DNA from: Zygnema cylindricum
Taxonomy: Eukaryota > Streptophyta > Zygnematophyceae > Zygnematales > Zygnemataceae
Direction of reading: 5' to 3'
DNA: 55,706 nucleotides
Assembly (NCBI GenBank): GCA_037447655.1
Contig: JBBHKE010002167.1
Span: 20,593 to 76,298, forward strand
The number at the start of each line of letters is the position of its first letter. Position 1 is the stretch's first letter. The position numbers and the translations under genes are program-made. Shown here one piece after another: positions 45,564-55,706 of the stretch. The notes below the pieces were generated by a model, which searched no databases, was not told where the DNA came from, and worked only from the letters and a program-made list of their open reading frames with translations.

Positions 45564-45641
45564 GAGTGACGCTACATTATCCGTGATCCGTAAATCATAA
45601 TTAGTGTTAACGCTAATTACAATTCACGGTGTAGTGTCATT
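45564..45641. repeat. Near-palindromic hairpin, MITE-like
   Basis: Centre at 45608/45609. Left arm AACACTAATTATGATTTACGG and right arm AACGCTAATTACAATTCACGG (both read outward from the centre) pair with few mismatches, then TGTAGCGTCACT pairs with TGTAGTGTCATT after an 11-nt bulge. Related half-copies are at about 50770 and 53055. Confidence 0.75.
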
Positions 45642-47560
45642 TCCGCTCCTCTATAATTGTTATTTTATTGTGTAGGACGGTATTATCTAGATGTTAGGTT
45701 TATAAAACCGCCTTCCTCGGACTACAACTGGCACTATATTATGTGCACTTGGCAATTGAGAACTAATGAAAGAGATTTGTAGAAAATAAACAAAAATGAA
45801 AAGTAAATTAACACATTTTCTTAGAGTACGGCCCAATGTGACAAAGTAACGGTTTTTCTGTTGTTTTCCTCAAAAATTTAACTCTAAATTGCTAAAGTTA
45901 CACAATCACGAAGAAATTGAAAAAATGTGGAGTACAATTTGCGTCATCTTCAAACATATCATGTGCCACAAAACTGTCTTTTGTTTTTCTACCCACGACC
46001 ACGTCATCTTCAAACTTTACCCTAAAACACATTGGAGATGTGTTTTAAAATAAAGTAACACCACTCCACAAATAAAAAAACAAATTTGCAAATGTCAAAA
46101 GTTTGTAAAAGTTTGCGACGAAGAGAAGTACACGATTGTTTTATTTTGTACGTTTGCATCCTATACATTTTTTTTTTGCAACAGTCTAAAGGTTTATATG
46201 CCATTTCACAGAAAGGTGAAAAATCTATGAAGGCGCCACTACAATTTGCGCCTCTCTCACCTTGCTCACCTTGCATCTCCTTCACTCCTTCAAACTTCAC
46301 TAAAGTACATCACGACACCAATAGAGGTAGGCACAATGATGAGGGCAACCGCACGTGCGCAGAGCTTTCAACAAACACGCACAATATATCTATTGGAGGG
46401 GCCTCAAGAATTGTCCGCTCAACGCAACCGGACAAGAAAGGCAAACGCATTCAGCCAGAAAGGATATGGTGGAAAGTTATACGTCTACCATGTCACGCAA
46501 GGACATGTGACATACCCAAAACGTTTCAAGAAATATGATGTGTCTTAAAACGTACCAAATCGTGTCAAAGAATACGGTGCGTCAAGACAGATAATAGACG
46601 TTGACATCCGTCACGAGCTTTGTCGCGTATACAATCATCACACAGATTGCAAACGTTGACAGCGGTCACGAGCGTTGTCGCGTATACAATCATCACAGCC
46701 ATAAGTAACAATTTTGTAGTTACGCATTGGGACACTTGAAAATCGTGTACACGGAATCCTCGCTACAATACAAAGGAAGTTCGTTAAGTTACAATTACAT
46801 GGGCAATAACCCTATCCTCTTTTTTGATTACCATACGTCTTTTAAATTGATGTCCAAGCGGCCAGAAGCGACAATCATGTTTCAAAGAAATCCTCATCAT
46901 GGATTTTGAGTTATCTTTTATTACTTGTCCATCAAAAATTCTTAAAGCGTATATGCCATGTTCAAGGTTGAATCACATTGGTTTGCTTAAAATCATCAAA
47001 AAAATTCAAAAACTTAAATGTACAATCTAAATGTCAAATTTCAACTAACGTACTAGCTAATTGTACAAGATGTATTAAAAATGTTCAAACTTGAAAATCC
47101 ACAAGCGCGCAAACCACAAAGGTTTTAAAAGTAAGGTAAAGAAAACATGAGCAGACAATTTCCTACGAATATTTTTGTTGTGTTTTGTTGGATTCGCGTC
47201 GAATGTGCCCGAGTGTTCTTGTTTTTTGGTACATGTAACGTTGTGTGCCCATGTGTTAAAGTAAAGGTTTTTTTTGTAGTTTTCTTATAAAATTGAGCCT
47301 AGAACGAAGTACATTTCGCGTCATGCTGGAACTTGAGATGTACTCCAATTCGGCCCTATTACCTTTTCGACCCATTGCCGTGTCACGCCATCTCATCTTC
47401 AAACTTCTACAAAAATCGATTTTATAAAAGGTAACACTTGACCTACGTATGAAATGTTGTTGCACGCGTCACACGTTTTTAAAAAGTTTGTGCAAGAGTG
47501 AAAGTACGCGCTTATTTTGTGCTTGCTTGTCCAGCCGCTCATCTCCTTTTGTTCTCGGAA
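45640..47560 (+). repeat. Dispersed repeat X, copy 2 (non-coding)
   Basis: Partner of 20350-22720, with the same landmarks but more diverged, and without the 25-bp minisatellite. It includes a two-copy direct repeat at about 46598-46704 (GTCACGAGCTTTGTCGCG / GTCACGAGCGTTGTCGCG). Confidence 0.62.
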
Positions 47561-47659
47561 TGAAATGCGACAGCATTGGTATGAAATGAAAGAGCTATTT
47601 TTTTTCTAATAGAAAACATTTAGGCAAAATTTGTGGCAAATCGAGTGATAAAAGACAGA

Positions 47660-48500
47660 AAAACAAAATCATGAAGCCATGGAAAAAATTTCTAAAGTTA
47701 GTGACGTCAATGTTGTAACAAGTGAGCATAACATCACAATGTCACAAAACTTAAACCATTGATGACATAAAATGTCGACAAAGTGCGTTTTGACAACATA
47801 TATTTGTGGTTTTCTACAATTGTCGATAGTTTTGTTGATGTCTATAATTGTCACTATTTTTGTCGACGTCAACAACCATCGTGGGTTTTGTAGACGTCTA
47901 CAACAATCACAAAATTAAAGTTACAAAAATTTAAGTAACGATTCGATTTCGGACGTTGGAACACTTTGAAAAATAGTAGTTAAAATCTACACTAAAATAC
48001 AAATTTACATTTCAAAGTTTTGGTTAGATGAGCACACTTCCTAAGTGACTCGTTGTTCATCTATTGTATCACTTATTTGTGGTAATTCTACACAACCCGT
48101 AGCACAACATGAAGATTTTATTATCAAAAACGTCATCTTGAAAACATCAAAGTGTGAAACATGAGTGAAATGGAATATTGTCGACTACCATCAAAGGTTA
48201 GAGATGGAAGAGCCAAAAAGACTAACAAACACTACAAAACATTGACAGTGAGATATTGAAATCTAGAAAAACGAATGAAAATAAAAAAACAAAACTACAA
48301 AAGCACTCAAAACCAAGATATACAAGTAATCTAGAAGACAAAGATAAAATGGGTCGTCGGCCCAAAATCTAAAACAAGTCCACACTAAAGGTCGGAATGA
48401 CAAATATCATCGATGTGCATCGAGTGGCACGGATGTAAGTCTCTTTGTCCACGACCATCATTCCCTAACGTGTTTTGACGGATGAGGACTGACACTTAAA
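47660..48500. other. AT-rich stretch without recognisable gene
   Basis: Contains short direct repeats around GTCGAYGTCWACAA (47830-47900). Nothing else is seen. Confidence 0.4.
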
Positions 48501-48506
48501 AGCGTT

Positions 48507-49205
48507 GAAGGGCGGCTTGAAGCTTGAGAGCATTAAAAGGTGACAACAATACGTTGCCACTAACAAGGTAACATGAGAGTTGAAGAGGGTTGTCATTCAA
48601 AATATCGTCGAGCGCAATCAAGGAAGAGTTGTCAAAAGAAGAGTCCAAGGTCCTAAATATCCCCAAAGCAAATGGGATGAAGTTGTTTGTTAGGTTTTGT
48701 GAGCGTAATCATATTCATTGGAGGCCCTCGCATCTCCTGCCACAACACTAATATGCAATGGTGCACGTGTGGAAACTCAGGATCCCGTAGGATTGGTAAG
48801 AAGTACGTCAACCTAAGTTCTTTCCGCTCCGTATGAAAACACAAGATCCACGCTAAGGTCGTATAGGACCCTAGATTGAGAATGCCTAGGGAGTATATGC
48901 GACACCGCATGTTTAATTGTATATCTTGTTTTGCTACCCGCTGTAGCGATTGCATCCCGAACCAAATCATGTGCTATTGTACGATCTCTTTCGTGTAAGC
49001 AGCCGAGCACATGGATGCCCTGGTCATCGATAGACTCGCCATAAATGCAATGGGGCTTGCCTAAGAGGGATGTGTGTGGCAAGCCGATACGTATAGGAAG
49101 TGCAGAAGAAAAGCGAGAAGAAAATAAACGGACTAAGGCAAAAATTGCAATAGCAACGAGACAAGCCCCAAGCCTTGGCCTCGAACAAAAGCAAACTTGA
49201 GCCCA
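48507..49205 (-). pseudogene. Possible C-terminus of an R2-like non-LTR retroelement ORF
   Basis: On the minus strand, in shifted frames: HCIYGESIDDQGIHVLGC followed by RDRTIAHDLVRDAI, which resembles the CCHC finger after the RT of restriction-like-endonuclease elements, with one Cys missing. YDLSVDLVF and LTNP follow, then a tail FIPFALGIFRTLD to a stop at about 48507. The order finger, endonuclease-like D motif, FvPfA.e..G tail fits that group, but the similarity is weak and the RT itself is not visible. It could be another cellular or mobile gene remnant. Confidence 0.4.
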
Positions 49206-49209
49206 TGTT

Positions 49210-50900
49210 TCTGCCCTAGATAATGCCCCAAAAAGCTTCTCGCAAGCGGCGATTTCTACCTTACCGGTGATATACTGTTGTACTCGTGAATGACCATTGG
49301 TGACAATGGAAGAGAATGGAGAAACAACATCTTGGGCCTTATCAAGTAAATGTCCCTACTTAAGCATGTGCGCACATAACTTTAAAGTATTATTTCGGAT
49401 GAAAGCTAGGAAACGTTATATATAACAAAAACCATCGGGGAAGGAGCACTCATAGATGAGGGTCAATTTGCTTTGCTCATGTGCTAACCTTTTGTCTCCT
49501 TTTGGAAGGTTATCCATTCTAACACCAAAGGATAAACTATGACTTTGGGACACGCCCAACTAACACGTTCTAGGGCAAAGAATCTTCACTGTCGTTCTCG
49601 ATTTTGGCCCCTAGTGGAATGGGCTCTGACATCTAATGAAACCACGGTAAAAAGAAGGGGCTTGGAAAAATCAATGGGAAAGGAAAACCATATTGAGAGT
49701 GACTTTTCTACTACTTTGTGAAATAACTTGAGAGGTCTAGCGTATGTGGGAGGCTTTGCATCAAATGAGATACCACTACTTTTAACGTTATTCTACTTCC
49801 ATATTGTGGAGGTAAAGCCCTGCCATTGCTTGTAACATAAGGTTGTCGAAAAAGGAAAAACACGTTGTCATCTGGGTGGCATATCTATTAAACTTGTCGT
49901 GTAGTTGTAAACAATGGTTGACGCTTTTCAAAAGAACGTAGATTTTATATAAGAAATAAAATTAAAAAAATATAGGAATCTCTTTTCTTAGTCAATATTT
50001 TTTCTCGTCTCTAAAAAAAATTATCGATGTTTTATCGTGTTTGTAATTTTTTTTTGGCTTTACAGAGTCATATTCTTCAATTTCAAAAACGTCAATTATT
50101 TTGGGAAAAGATTAACATTTGACGATAAACAACACAGGACTTGTAATCATCAAGTCTAAAAAAACCGTACACTCCTCTCCCTTCCTTTTTTCCCTTCCGA
50201 AAAATTTCAGAGAGCCCTAAATGAAAAACCAAAACAAGTGGACCTAATTTTCTTCTATTGTCTTTTTTTTTAACATTATAAACTGCTCGATCGATCATCT
50301 CCTACCTCTTTTCTAACCTTTCCCATACTTTTTCTTTTGACATCACATTTCCTTTCCTTTTTCCTCCCTTCCCACATCCCCAGAAAACCTCTCTTCCTGC
50401 TCCTTTTTCTCTCCTCCCTTCACACCTCTTTCTCAACGAAACATTTGTATTCATTTCTCTTCATGTACTGTTTCTGATCCCCATTCTCTTCACCACTCTC
50501 CCTTCCAAAAACGGAATTTAGTTCAGTTTAATAGTTTTTGAGCGAGTTCACATCATTCTTCTTCTCTTAACCTCTTCCCTTGTTGTCCCACTATTATTGC
50601 CGCGACTCGAGAAGCGAAAATTCATGTAGACCTAATATTAGAAGCTCTTTGAAAAAGACAAAATAAAACTCCCGCAGTATAAGCATTTCCGACCCCGCAA
50701 GTTTCGACGAGAGAACAAATAAAATTTCGACGAGAGAACAAATAAAAGGGAAGGATGTATACTACACGCACCGTGAATCGTAATTAGCGTTAATTTATTT
50801 TTTTGTCTCTTAAAACATCTTTTCTTCGTACAAACATGTTGGATTGTGGATATGACGCAAGATGAAGGTAATATTCTCGCCCAATGGCGGTCTTAAATTG
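49210..50900. other. No recognisable gene; pyrimidine-rich stretch at 50.14-50.62 kb
   Basis: Non-coding by eye. The part at 50140-50620 is rich in TTTCCTTCC-like words on the + strand. A half-copy of the 45.6-kb hairpin (GTGAATCGTAATTAGCGTTAA) is at about 50772. Confidence 0.4.
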
Positions 50901-50989
50901 AAATTAGACAAATGTTACGGAGAAAAGTTGTTGAGAAAAAAGAGGTAATGTTGCAGATTCACTTTTAAGAATAAACAGAGTCTTATTGT

Positions 50990-51320
50990 TGAGCATGGTA
51001 AAATCATATCGGATAATCCGAGATCGATATCGATTATCGAGGTCGACTTTAATATCGCTCGGACAACATAAATTATCGCATATATTTGTGGAAGTCGTCC
51101 CCCCACTGAGCGCGCGCCACGGAGGCGTGGGGGAGGGGGGGGGGTGTTTGGGAAAATAAATTGACCTAGCGTCACTTCGATACATCGCGATTAAAATATA
51201 TCGTGATATGGGTTGATATATCGCGATATTGAGCTCCTCGATATATCGATGCGATGTATCGATTGTCGGCTACCCAAATTTCGGTACATATCGAATATCG
51301 GCAAGGGGCCCTCGATACCC
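50990..51320. repeat. Cluster of TATCGCGATA/GATATCGAT palindromic words
   Basis: Repeated ATATCGCGATAT, CGATATATCG and related palindromes. Similar words flank the TRIM at 13330-13400 and 14500-14560, suggesting the TRIM landed in another copy of this repeat. Confidence 0.55.
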
Positions 51321-51608
51321 AACACTACTAAACACGCTCCTCTATCGCCATCTGTCACAAAAACCAGTCGACACTAGTGGACAAAATGAAAACAGGTGTC
51401 GAGCAGTCAAGGCTGGTGATCTTGACGGACTAAAACCTGCGAGAGCCTGAAATTCATCTGCATTTGTAAAAAGAATATCTGTAAATCGCGCATGACATCC
51501 CTGAAAAACATATCGAAATTAGTCAATGCATGAATTTGTTTTATGGTGAGACCCGACAAGAACGATGAAAATGTGGTTTACAAATAGTACAACTCGAATC
51601 GTCATAAA

Positions 51609-51770
51609 CGTTTTTTTTTTTTTTTTTTTTGACATTGAACATTAATTTAGTCATATTATTTTACATTTATTCCCAAATTTATTGCCCTTGACAACATTGA
51701 CTGACCTTATTGATATTCACTGACTTTTATTCACATTTCAATATTTTTTTTTTTTTTTTTTTTTTTTTTG
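51609..51770 (+). repeat. Two poly(T) runs 115 bp apart
   Basis: About 22 T at 51611 and about 25 T at 51746. They could be poly(A) tails of minus-strand retrocopies, but no body is recognised. Confidence 0.5.
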
Positions 51771-51779
51771 GGCTGATTT

Positions 51780-52880
51780 GTATTTGAGTTTAGAGATGAG
51801 ATGGCATGATGTGGAAGTGGGTCGAAAAAGGGAAGACGCCAATCTGAAGTACATACTAAATTTCATGATGATGTCAATTGTACTCTGGTTTTTACACTTC
51901 ATTTGTACGGCAGATTTTCTTGGTGCAGCATTCAGTTTTTGAGGAAAATGGAAAAAAGAAACCCTCACTTTAACACATGGGCACACAACTTTAGGGTGTG
52001 TGGGGTGTGTCCTTGCAACCGTAACTTAGCGATGTGACTGTCTTTCCTCGAAGATTCTCCAAACTAATTTTGAGGGGTGTTCCAATGCCGGAAAACAAAA
52101 TCGTTTCTTAATTCTGTGTCGGCTGTAGATACTACATAATTTTGTGATAATTAAACACTAGAATTTTGAAATTCTAATATAATTTAAATTTTGTAGACGT
52201 CGATTTTCTGTGACGTAGTAGACTTCTCGTTTTATGTGACATTGTAAATGTCTAGGTTTTCGTGACATTGTGACGTCGTGCTGACTAGTGACAACGTCGG
52301 CGTCATTAATTCTAGAACTTGCTGCCATGACTCTTTGATTTTGTTTTTTTTATTTCTAACTCGACCAGTCACCAAATTAAAGTCAAAAAATAATTTTTTT
52401 TAGAACTCTTTCATTCCATACTATTATTGTCGAATTTCATAACAAGAAGGAGAGGTGAGCGGTTGTGGGAGAGGGAGGAGGAGAGTCGACGACGAGTGGA
52501 GGTCCCAAACCCTTAGCTTATCTCTTTTCGGTCATGCAAGTGAGTAGCAAAAAAAAAGATAATGTGTACTCTCCCCCGTGCAAAAATGTTCAAAATCATA
52601 TGGTATGTGCGAAGGTGTGTTCCTATTCGTTGGTCACTTGTTACTTTTAACTATAATCAACTCTCTAAGCGATTTGGGTTAGAATTTCAAGACGAGCTGA
52701 GACAGTGGGTTGAAAGGGGTAAGAGTACATATTTCCTAAATTATACTTTGGTTTTTGGGACCATTCGAGAAAAACGACAAAAAAAGCCTGTACTTTTAGG
52801 ACATGGGCACACACTTTTAGTGGGTCTCTGTTTTTCGCATTCCCTCTTGGACGTCTATTCTGAACAATGTGCTGATTGAC
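51780..52880. repeat. Dispersed repeat with ACATGGGCACACA word
   Basis: The block from about 51840 to 52010 recurs in altered form at about 52700-52830 (TACATA, TTTCAT or TTTCCT, CTTTGGTTTTT, ACATGGGCACACAMYTTTAG). No coding is claimed for the short frames within. Confidence 0.5.
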
Positions 52881-53599
52881 CAGACTTTTGAAAGTAAAAA
52901 CGGATTAGATGGATATGTATGCCTATACTGATCGACAAATATTGCCCCGAAATGTAGTATGTGTATGGTTTACAGTTTCACGGCATTCACAAAATTATTT
53001 TTCATATGAGAATGAGGTGAGGCTTCATGTGACATATTTTGTCTCTGAAGTGTTAGTATACCGCTAATCGTTATTAGCGTTAGAATTTTTTTCCGCCACT
53101 TAAAACATATTTTCTCCGTGCACACTTGTCGGATTGTCAATCAGGGACCTCCAGTAGGAAGGCAAGAATCTTCCGTTCTAATGGCAACCATCGGACAAGT
53201 GTGCCAGAATCCGAGAAGTGTGCAAGAGAAAGAAATGTTCCAAGTGGCAAAAAGGACTTCAGCACCCATAAAAATTAGCAGTGTAGTGGTTGAATTAGAT
53301 TTGGTCTCGCATAACTCGAAGTATGGAACATTGGTATAGAACCTTTGAAAATATGACACGGATGACAGCAATATTGTTACACGTCGGCCAAGTTTTATCA
53401 GAGAAACACCTGATAAAGTCAAGTTTGTATCGGTTCTAGATTTGAAAATCAAACCGTCGGGATTAAAAAATGCAGTTGACATGCGATAGAGGGAGAGAGA
53501 AGAAAAAAGTAAAAAAAAATACTTCAATTCATTGTAAGCTCAATATATTGGAAAAGGTTCAAACAATGAATCTCACTTGACACACGATGGAAAAGCCCG

Positions 53600-53775
53600 G
53601 TATTCTCTAAAAACCCTATTTTCTGAAGAACCCTATATTTTTTCAAAAAACCCATATTTTATAAGAGCCCCATAATTTCTAAGAAAACCCCGTATTTTCT
53701 AAAAACCCTGTATTTTCTAGAAAACCCCATATAAAAACCGCATGTTTTCTAGAAAATCCTCTTACCTTTCTAAAA
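53600..53775 (+). repeat. Degenerate tandem repeat (AAAACCCYRTATTTTCT)
   Basis: About eight units of roughly 17-20 bp. It includes AAACCCT words like the plant telomere repeat, but spaced by ATTTTCTA, so it is not a telomere array. Confidence 0.7.
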
Positions 53776-54129
53776 ATTCCCCAAAAAACTAACTTATTTC
53801 CGAAGGTGTAAAGTCACAATAATGTCCACATCCTCCGAAAACAGAAAAATCGAAAAAAACAAAAAAAATAAAAAACAAATATCTTGTCGTCGAGTTTTCT
53901 GTTAAAAGGAGGATAGTAGCAAAATATGGTAGTATACCCAAATTATCGGCCAAGAAATAAACCGAATATAATCTACATCATAGACGGTTTCTTTCAAATA
54001 ACCACGAATTCTCAACCACAACTCTTGCACCAAAACGAAAAGCTCTTATTTCCTTCGTCATTTTTTTCTATCTCCATGTACGATCTTCTCTTTCGACTGT
54101 CGATTTTGATTCCAGCTTACATTTTTTTA

Positions 54130-54470
54130 TTTTTTTTCCAGTTTCGACATCACGTTTCCGTTTCCGTTTTCTGTTTCCAATTTTACTTCTACTTCCAGTT
54201 TCTGTTTAAGATTCCACTTCCGTTTTCTATTTTCGTTTCCGCTTCGTTTTCTGCTTACATTTTCTGCTTCTGGTTTTATTTCTATCTCTGTTCGATATTT
54301 CGTATTCCATAGTCTGTTTCCATTCCCATCCCTGTTTCTGTTCCCATAACGGTTTTTGTAATTCATTTCCCCATTCCGTTCCAGTTCCCATATTCCATTT
54401 CCATTTCCACTTCTACTTCCATTTCCATTCCGCTTTCCTCCGTCCTTTCTTTTCTATTTTTTTGTTATCA
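54130..54470 (+). repeat. Degenerate hexamer satellite (TTTCCG/CATTTC) downstream of 54.8-kb ABCB exon
   Basis: Units such as TTTCCG, TTTCTG, CATTTC and CACTTC follow each other for about 330 bp. It lies just after the stop codon of the ABCB exon in transcription order. Confidence 0.7.
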
Positions 54471-54549
54471 TTTTCTTTCACCATTATCATTTCTTTTCGC
54501 TGTTATCATTTTATTTCACCTTTCTTTTTTCTGGTTTTTTTCTTGTATA

Positions 54550-54798
54550 TCAAAGCGGAGCTCCTCCGGTCGATTGTTGCAAATTGACAAGAGATTGATA
54601 CGCCCCATTTGTACGCCTAATTAAATCGTCGTGACTTCCCATTTCAATAATTTTTCCTTCTTGAATAACCGCAATTTTGTCGACATTTCGAATGGTCGAG
54701 AGTCGGTGGGCAATTACTATTGTGGTACGGCCCACCATTAATTTATCTAAAGCATCCTGGACCACTCGTTCAGATTCTGTATCGAGGGCAGATGTCGC
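54550..54798 (-). CDS. C-terminal exon of a second ABCB transporter
   Basis: After a TTTTTATTAG acceptor the minus strand encodes [20 protein letters not shown], then [18 protein letters not shown] with the H-loop histidine, the strand [13 protein letters not shown], and [11 protein letters not shown], then a TGA stop. This is the Walker B/D-loop to C-terminus part of an ABCB NBD. It lies about 35 kb upstream of the main ABCB gene on the same strand, so it is best read as the 3' end of a tandem paralogue whose body is beyond the window. It differs from exons 10-11, which have no intron before ATSALD. Confidence 0.8.
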   Translation of the reverse strand, partial: ATSALDTESERVVQDALDKLMVGRTTIVIAHRLSTIRNVDKIAVIQEGKIIEMGSHDDLIRRTNGAYQSLVNLQQSTGGAPL

Positions 54799-54949
54799 CT
54801 AATAAAAAAAAACCAAAAACAATGATAAAAAAGGAAAAAAAGAAAAGTAAACAAAGAAAAACAGTTTGAGTGGAAAGGGAGGGAGGGAGAGGGAGTGAGG
54901 AGAGAATTCGAAATTTAAGTTCAGGAGGATTGTTTAAGGGTTTTTCTAT

Positions 54950-55000
54950 CTAAAGTATCTTCAACCACTTGTTTCTGTATCGCGGCCAGCAGTCGCCTAA
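54950..55000 (-). pseudogene. Echo of the 54.8-kb ABCB exon acceptor edge
   Basis: About 200 bp upstream of the real acceptor, the sequence TTTTTTAG-GCGAC is repeated, followed by a damaged match to the next 40 exon bases (CGATACAGAA, then a GTGGTTGAAGATACTTTAGAT block that mirrors GTGGTCCAGGATGCTTTAGAT). The acceptor AG survives but the reading frame does not. It is one of four exon-edge duplications in ABCB sequence in this window. Confidence 0.6.
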
Positions 55001-55009
55001 AAAATACAG

Positions 55010-55706
55010 AAAACAAACAAAAAAAAACTGAGAGGGAGAGAAAGGAGGAGGGAAGGGCAAGGAAGGAAAAAGTGAAAATAAACCACTAATCAGTGGGTTT
55101 TTATCCATTACTGGATCCGTCACTAAATTAGCATGTAATATATTGTCACTGAAATCCCTCTCCCTCTCCCTCTCCATAGATCTTATCCTCTCCCCCAATC
55201 TAGCATCCTCTCTCGCTTTCTCCTCCTCTCTCTCTGCCCCTCTCTTTTCTCCTCTCTTTCCTTATCTCTGCCCCACTATATTTACCATAATTAGTCTGAA
55301 TATTTTTCTTATAGTTATTGATGGTTCTAAAGTTTGATACTTCACTGTATATATGAGAATTGGAAAAGAAAAAGAATAAAAGAATAAAAGAAGAGAGTAA
55401 ATCAACCTTGTAGTAAAATAGAATAAGAAAAAGGAAAAGCGTAAAAGGAAAAGACAAAAAAAACTTTCACCAATGTTTGAATTGGTCCAATCGAATCCAT
55501 TTTTTAATCACATCTTTTTTTGTATTTATTTATTTAAAGCTAAGATTTACCTGGTACAAAAAAAACATAGGACAATTATTCATGTTCTCATATTTGTTTC
55601 TTTTATTGAAGCATTCAACGCTTCAATTTACTTCGCTAGAAAATAAAATCGAATGATTAATTTACTATTTTTATTTTTAATTTTAGTGTCCTATTATCTT
55701 TTTTGT
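55010..55706. other. Window end without recognisable exon
   Basis: G/A-rich near 55030-55070, CT-rich at 55150-55270, then AT-rich. It would be intron of the upstream ABCB gene if that gene continues. Confidence 0.35.

Noticed and set aside
46086-46548. Two overlapping frames of 100-150 codons
   Set aside because: No motif, overlapping frames, inside repeat X copy 2.
53141-53527. 128-codon minus-strand frame
   Set aside because: No recognised domain, no splice support, and no similarity to the neighbouring elements.
53600-53775. Interstitial telomere repeat
   Set aside because: AAACCCT words occur, but the spacing and sequence do not form TTTAGGG arrays.

Overview
The window reads as nuclear DNA of a green plant or a streptophyte alga. 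The reasons are a spliced, plant-style ABCB (P-glycoprotein/MDR) transporter gene with GT-AG introns, many Ty1/copia-type retrotransposon remnants, and TRIM elements whose primer-binding sites match initiator tRNA-Met. I cannot name the species. No rRNA gene, CRISPR array or prokaryotic operon is visible.

Region 1 (about 3.2-19.9 kb, minus strand) is an ABCB full transporter running right to left. I reconstruct 17 exon blocks. Sixteen have intact or nearly intact coding, and their intron phases fit end to end wherever they can be checked. In order they encode an N-terminal tail, TMD1, NBD1, a linker, TMD2 and the first half of NBD2. The exon for the NBD1 Walker A region (about 11.4-11.7 kb) is recognisable but broken, the first TMD exon lacks two bases, and the last part of NBD2 is not in the window. 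The locus may therefore be a pseudogene, or the assembly may hold errors. Its introns hold long pyrimidine tracts on the sense strand, a G-rich heptamer array, copia fragments, a tRNA-bearing TRIM and decayed 'echo' copies of exon edges complete with their splice sites. A single ABCB exon at 54.55-54.80 kb, ending in a stop, suggests a second head-to-tail ABCB gene upstream. It has an echo of its own.

Region 2 (1-2.7 kb) is a decayed minus-strand copia element carrying a 49-bp minisatellite. Region 3 (about 19.9-23.2 kb) is non-coding repeat sequence that recurs at 45.6-47.6 kb. Region 4 (23.2-45.6 kb) is a stack of copia-type elements. It comprises a gag-only element with a TAATA target-site duplication; small tRNA-containing TRIM repeats; a minus-strand copia element split by a second internally deleted element with a CCTTT duplication; a tandem plus-strand copia pair with a 4,766-bp unit; and a truncated plus-strand copia with a 679-bp LTR. 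Region 5 (45.6-54.5 kb) is mostly non-coding repeats plus a remnant that resembles the C-terminus of an R2-like retroelement.

Two designs stand out. First, a miniature retrotransposon (13.68-14.48 kb) has three LTRs, each holding a complete tRNA cloverleaf with Pol III A and B boxes. The cloverleaf differs between copies by a compensatory change. Second, two copia-type elements have a primer-binding site complementary to the anticodon arm of initiator tRNA-Met, and the gag ATG lies inside that site, directly after the LTR. The same tRNA anticodon could pair with the start codon both for priming and for initiation. A third oddity is the repeated duplication of exon edges within the ABCB gene.
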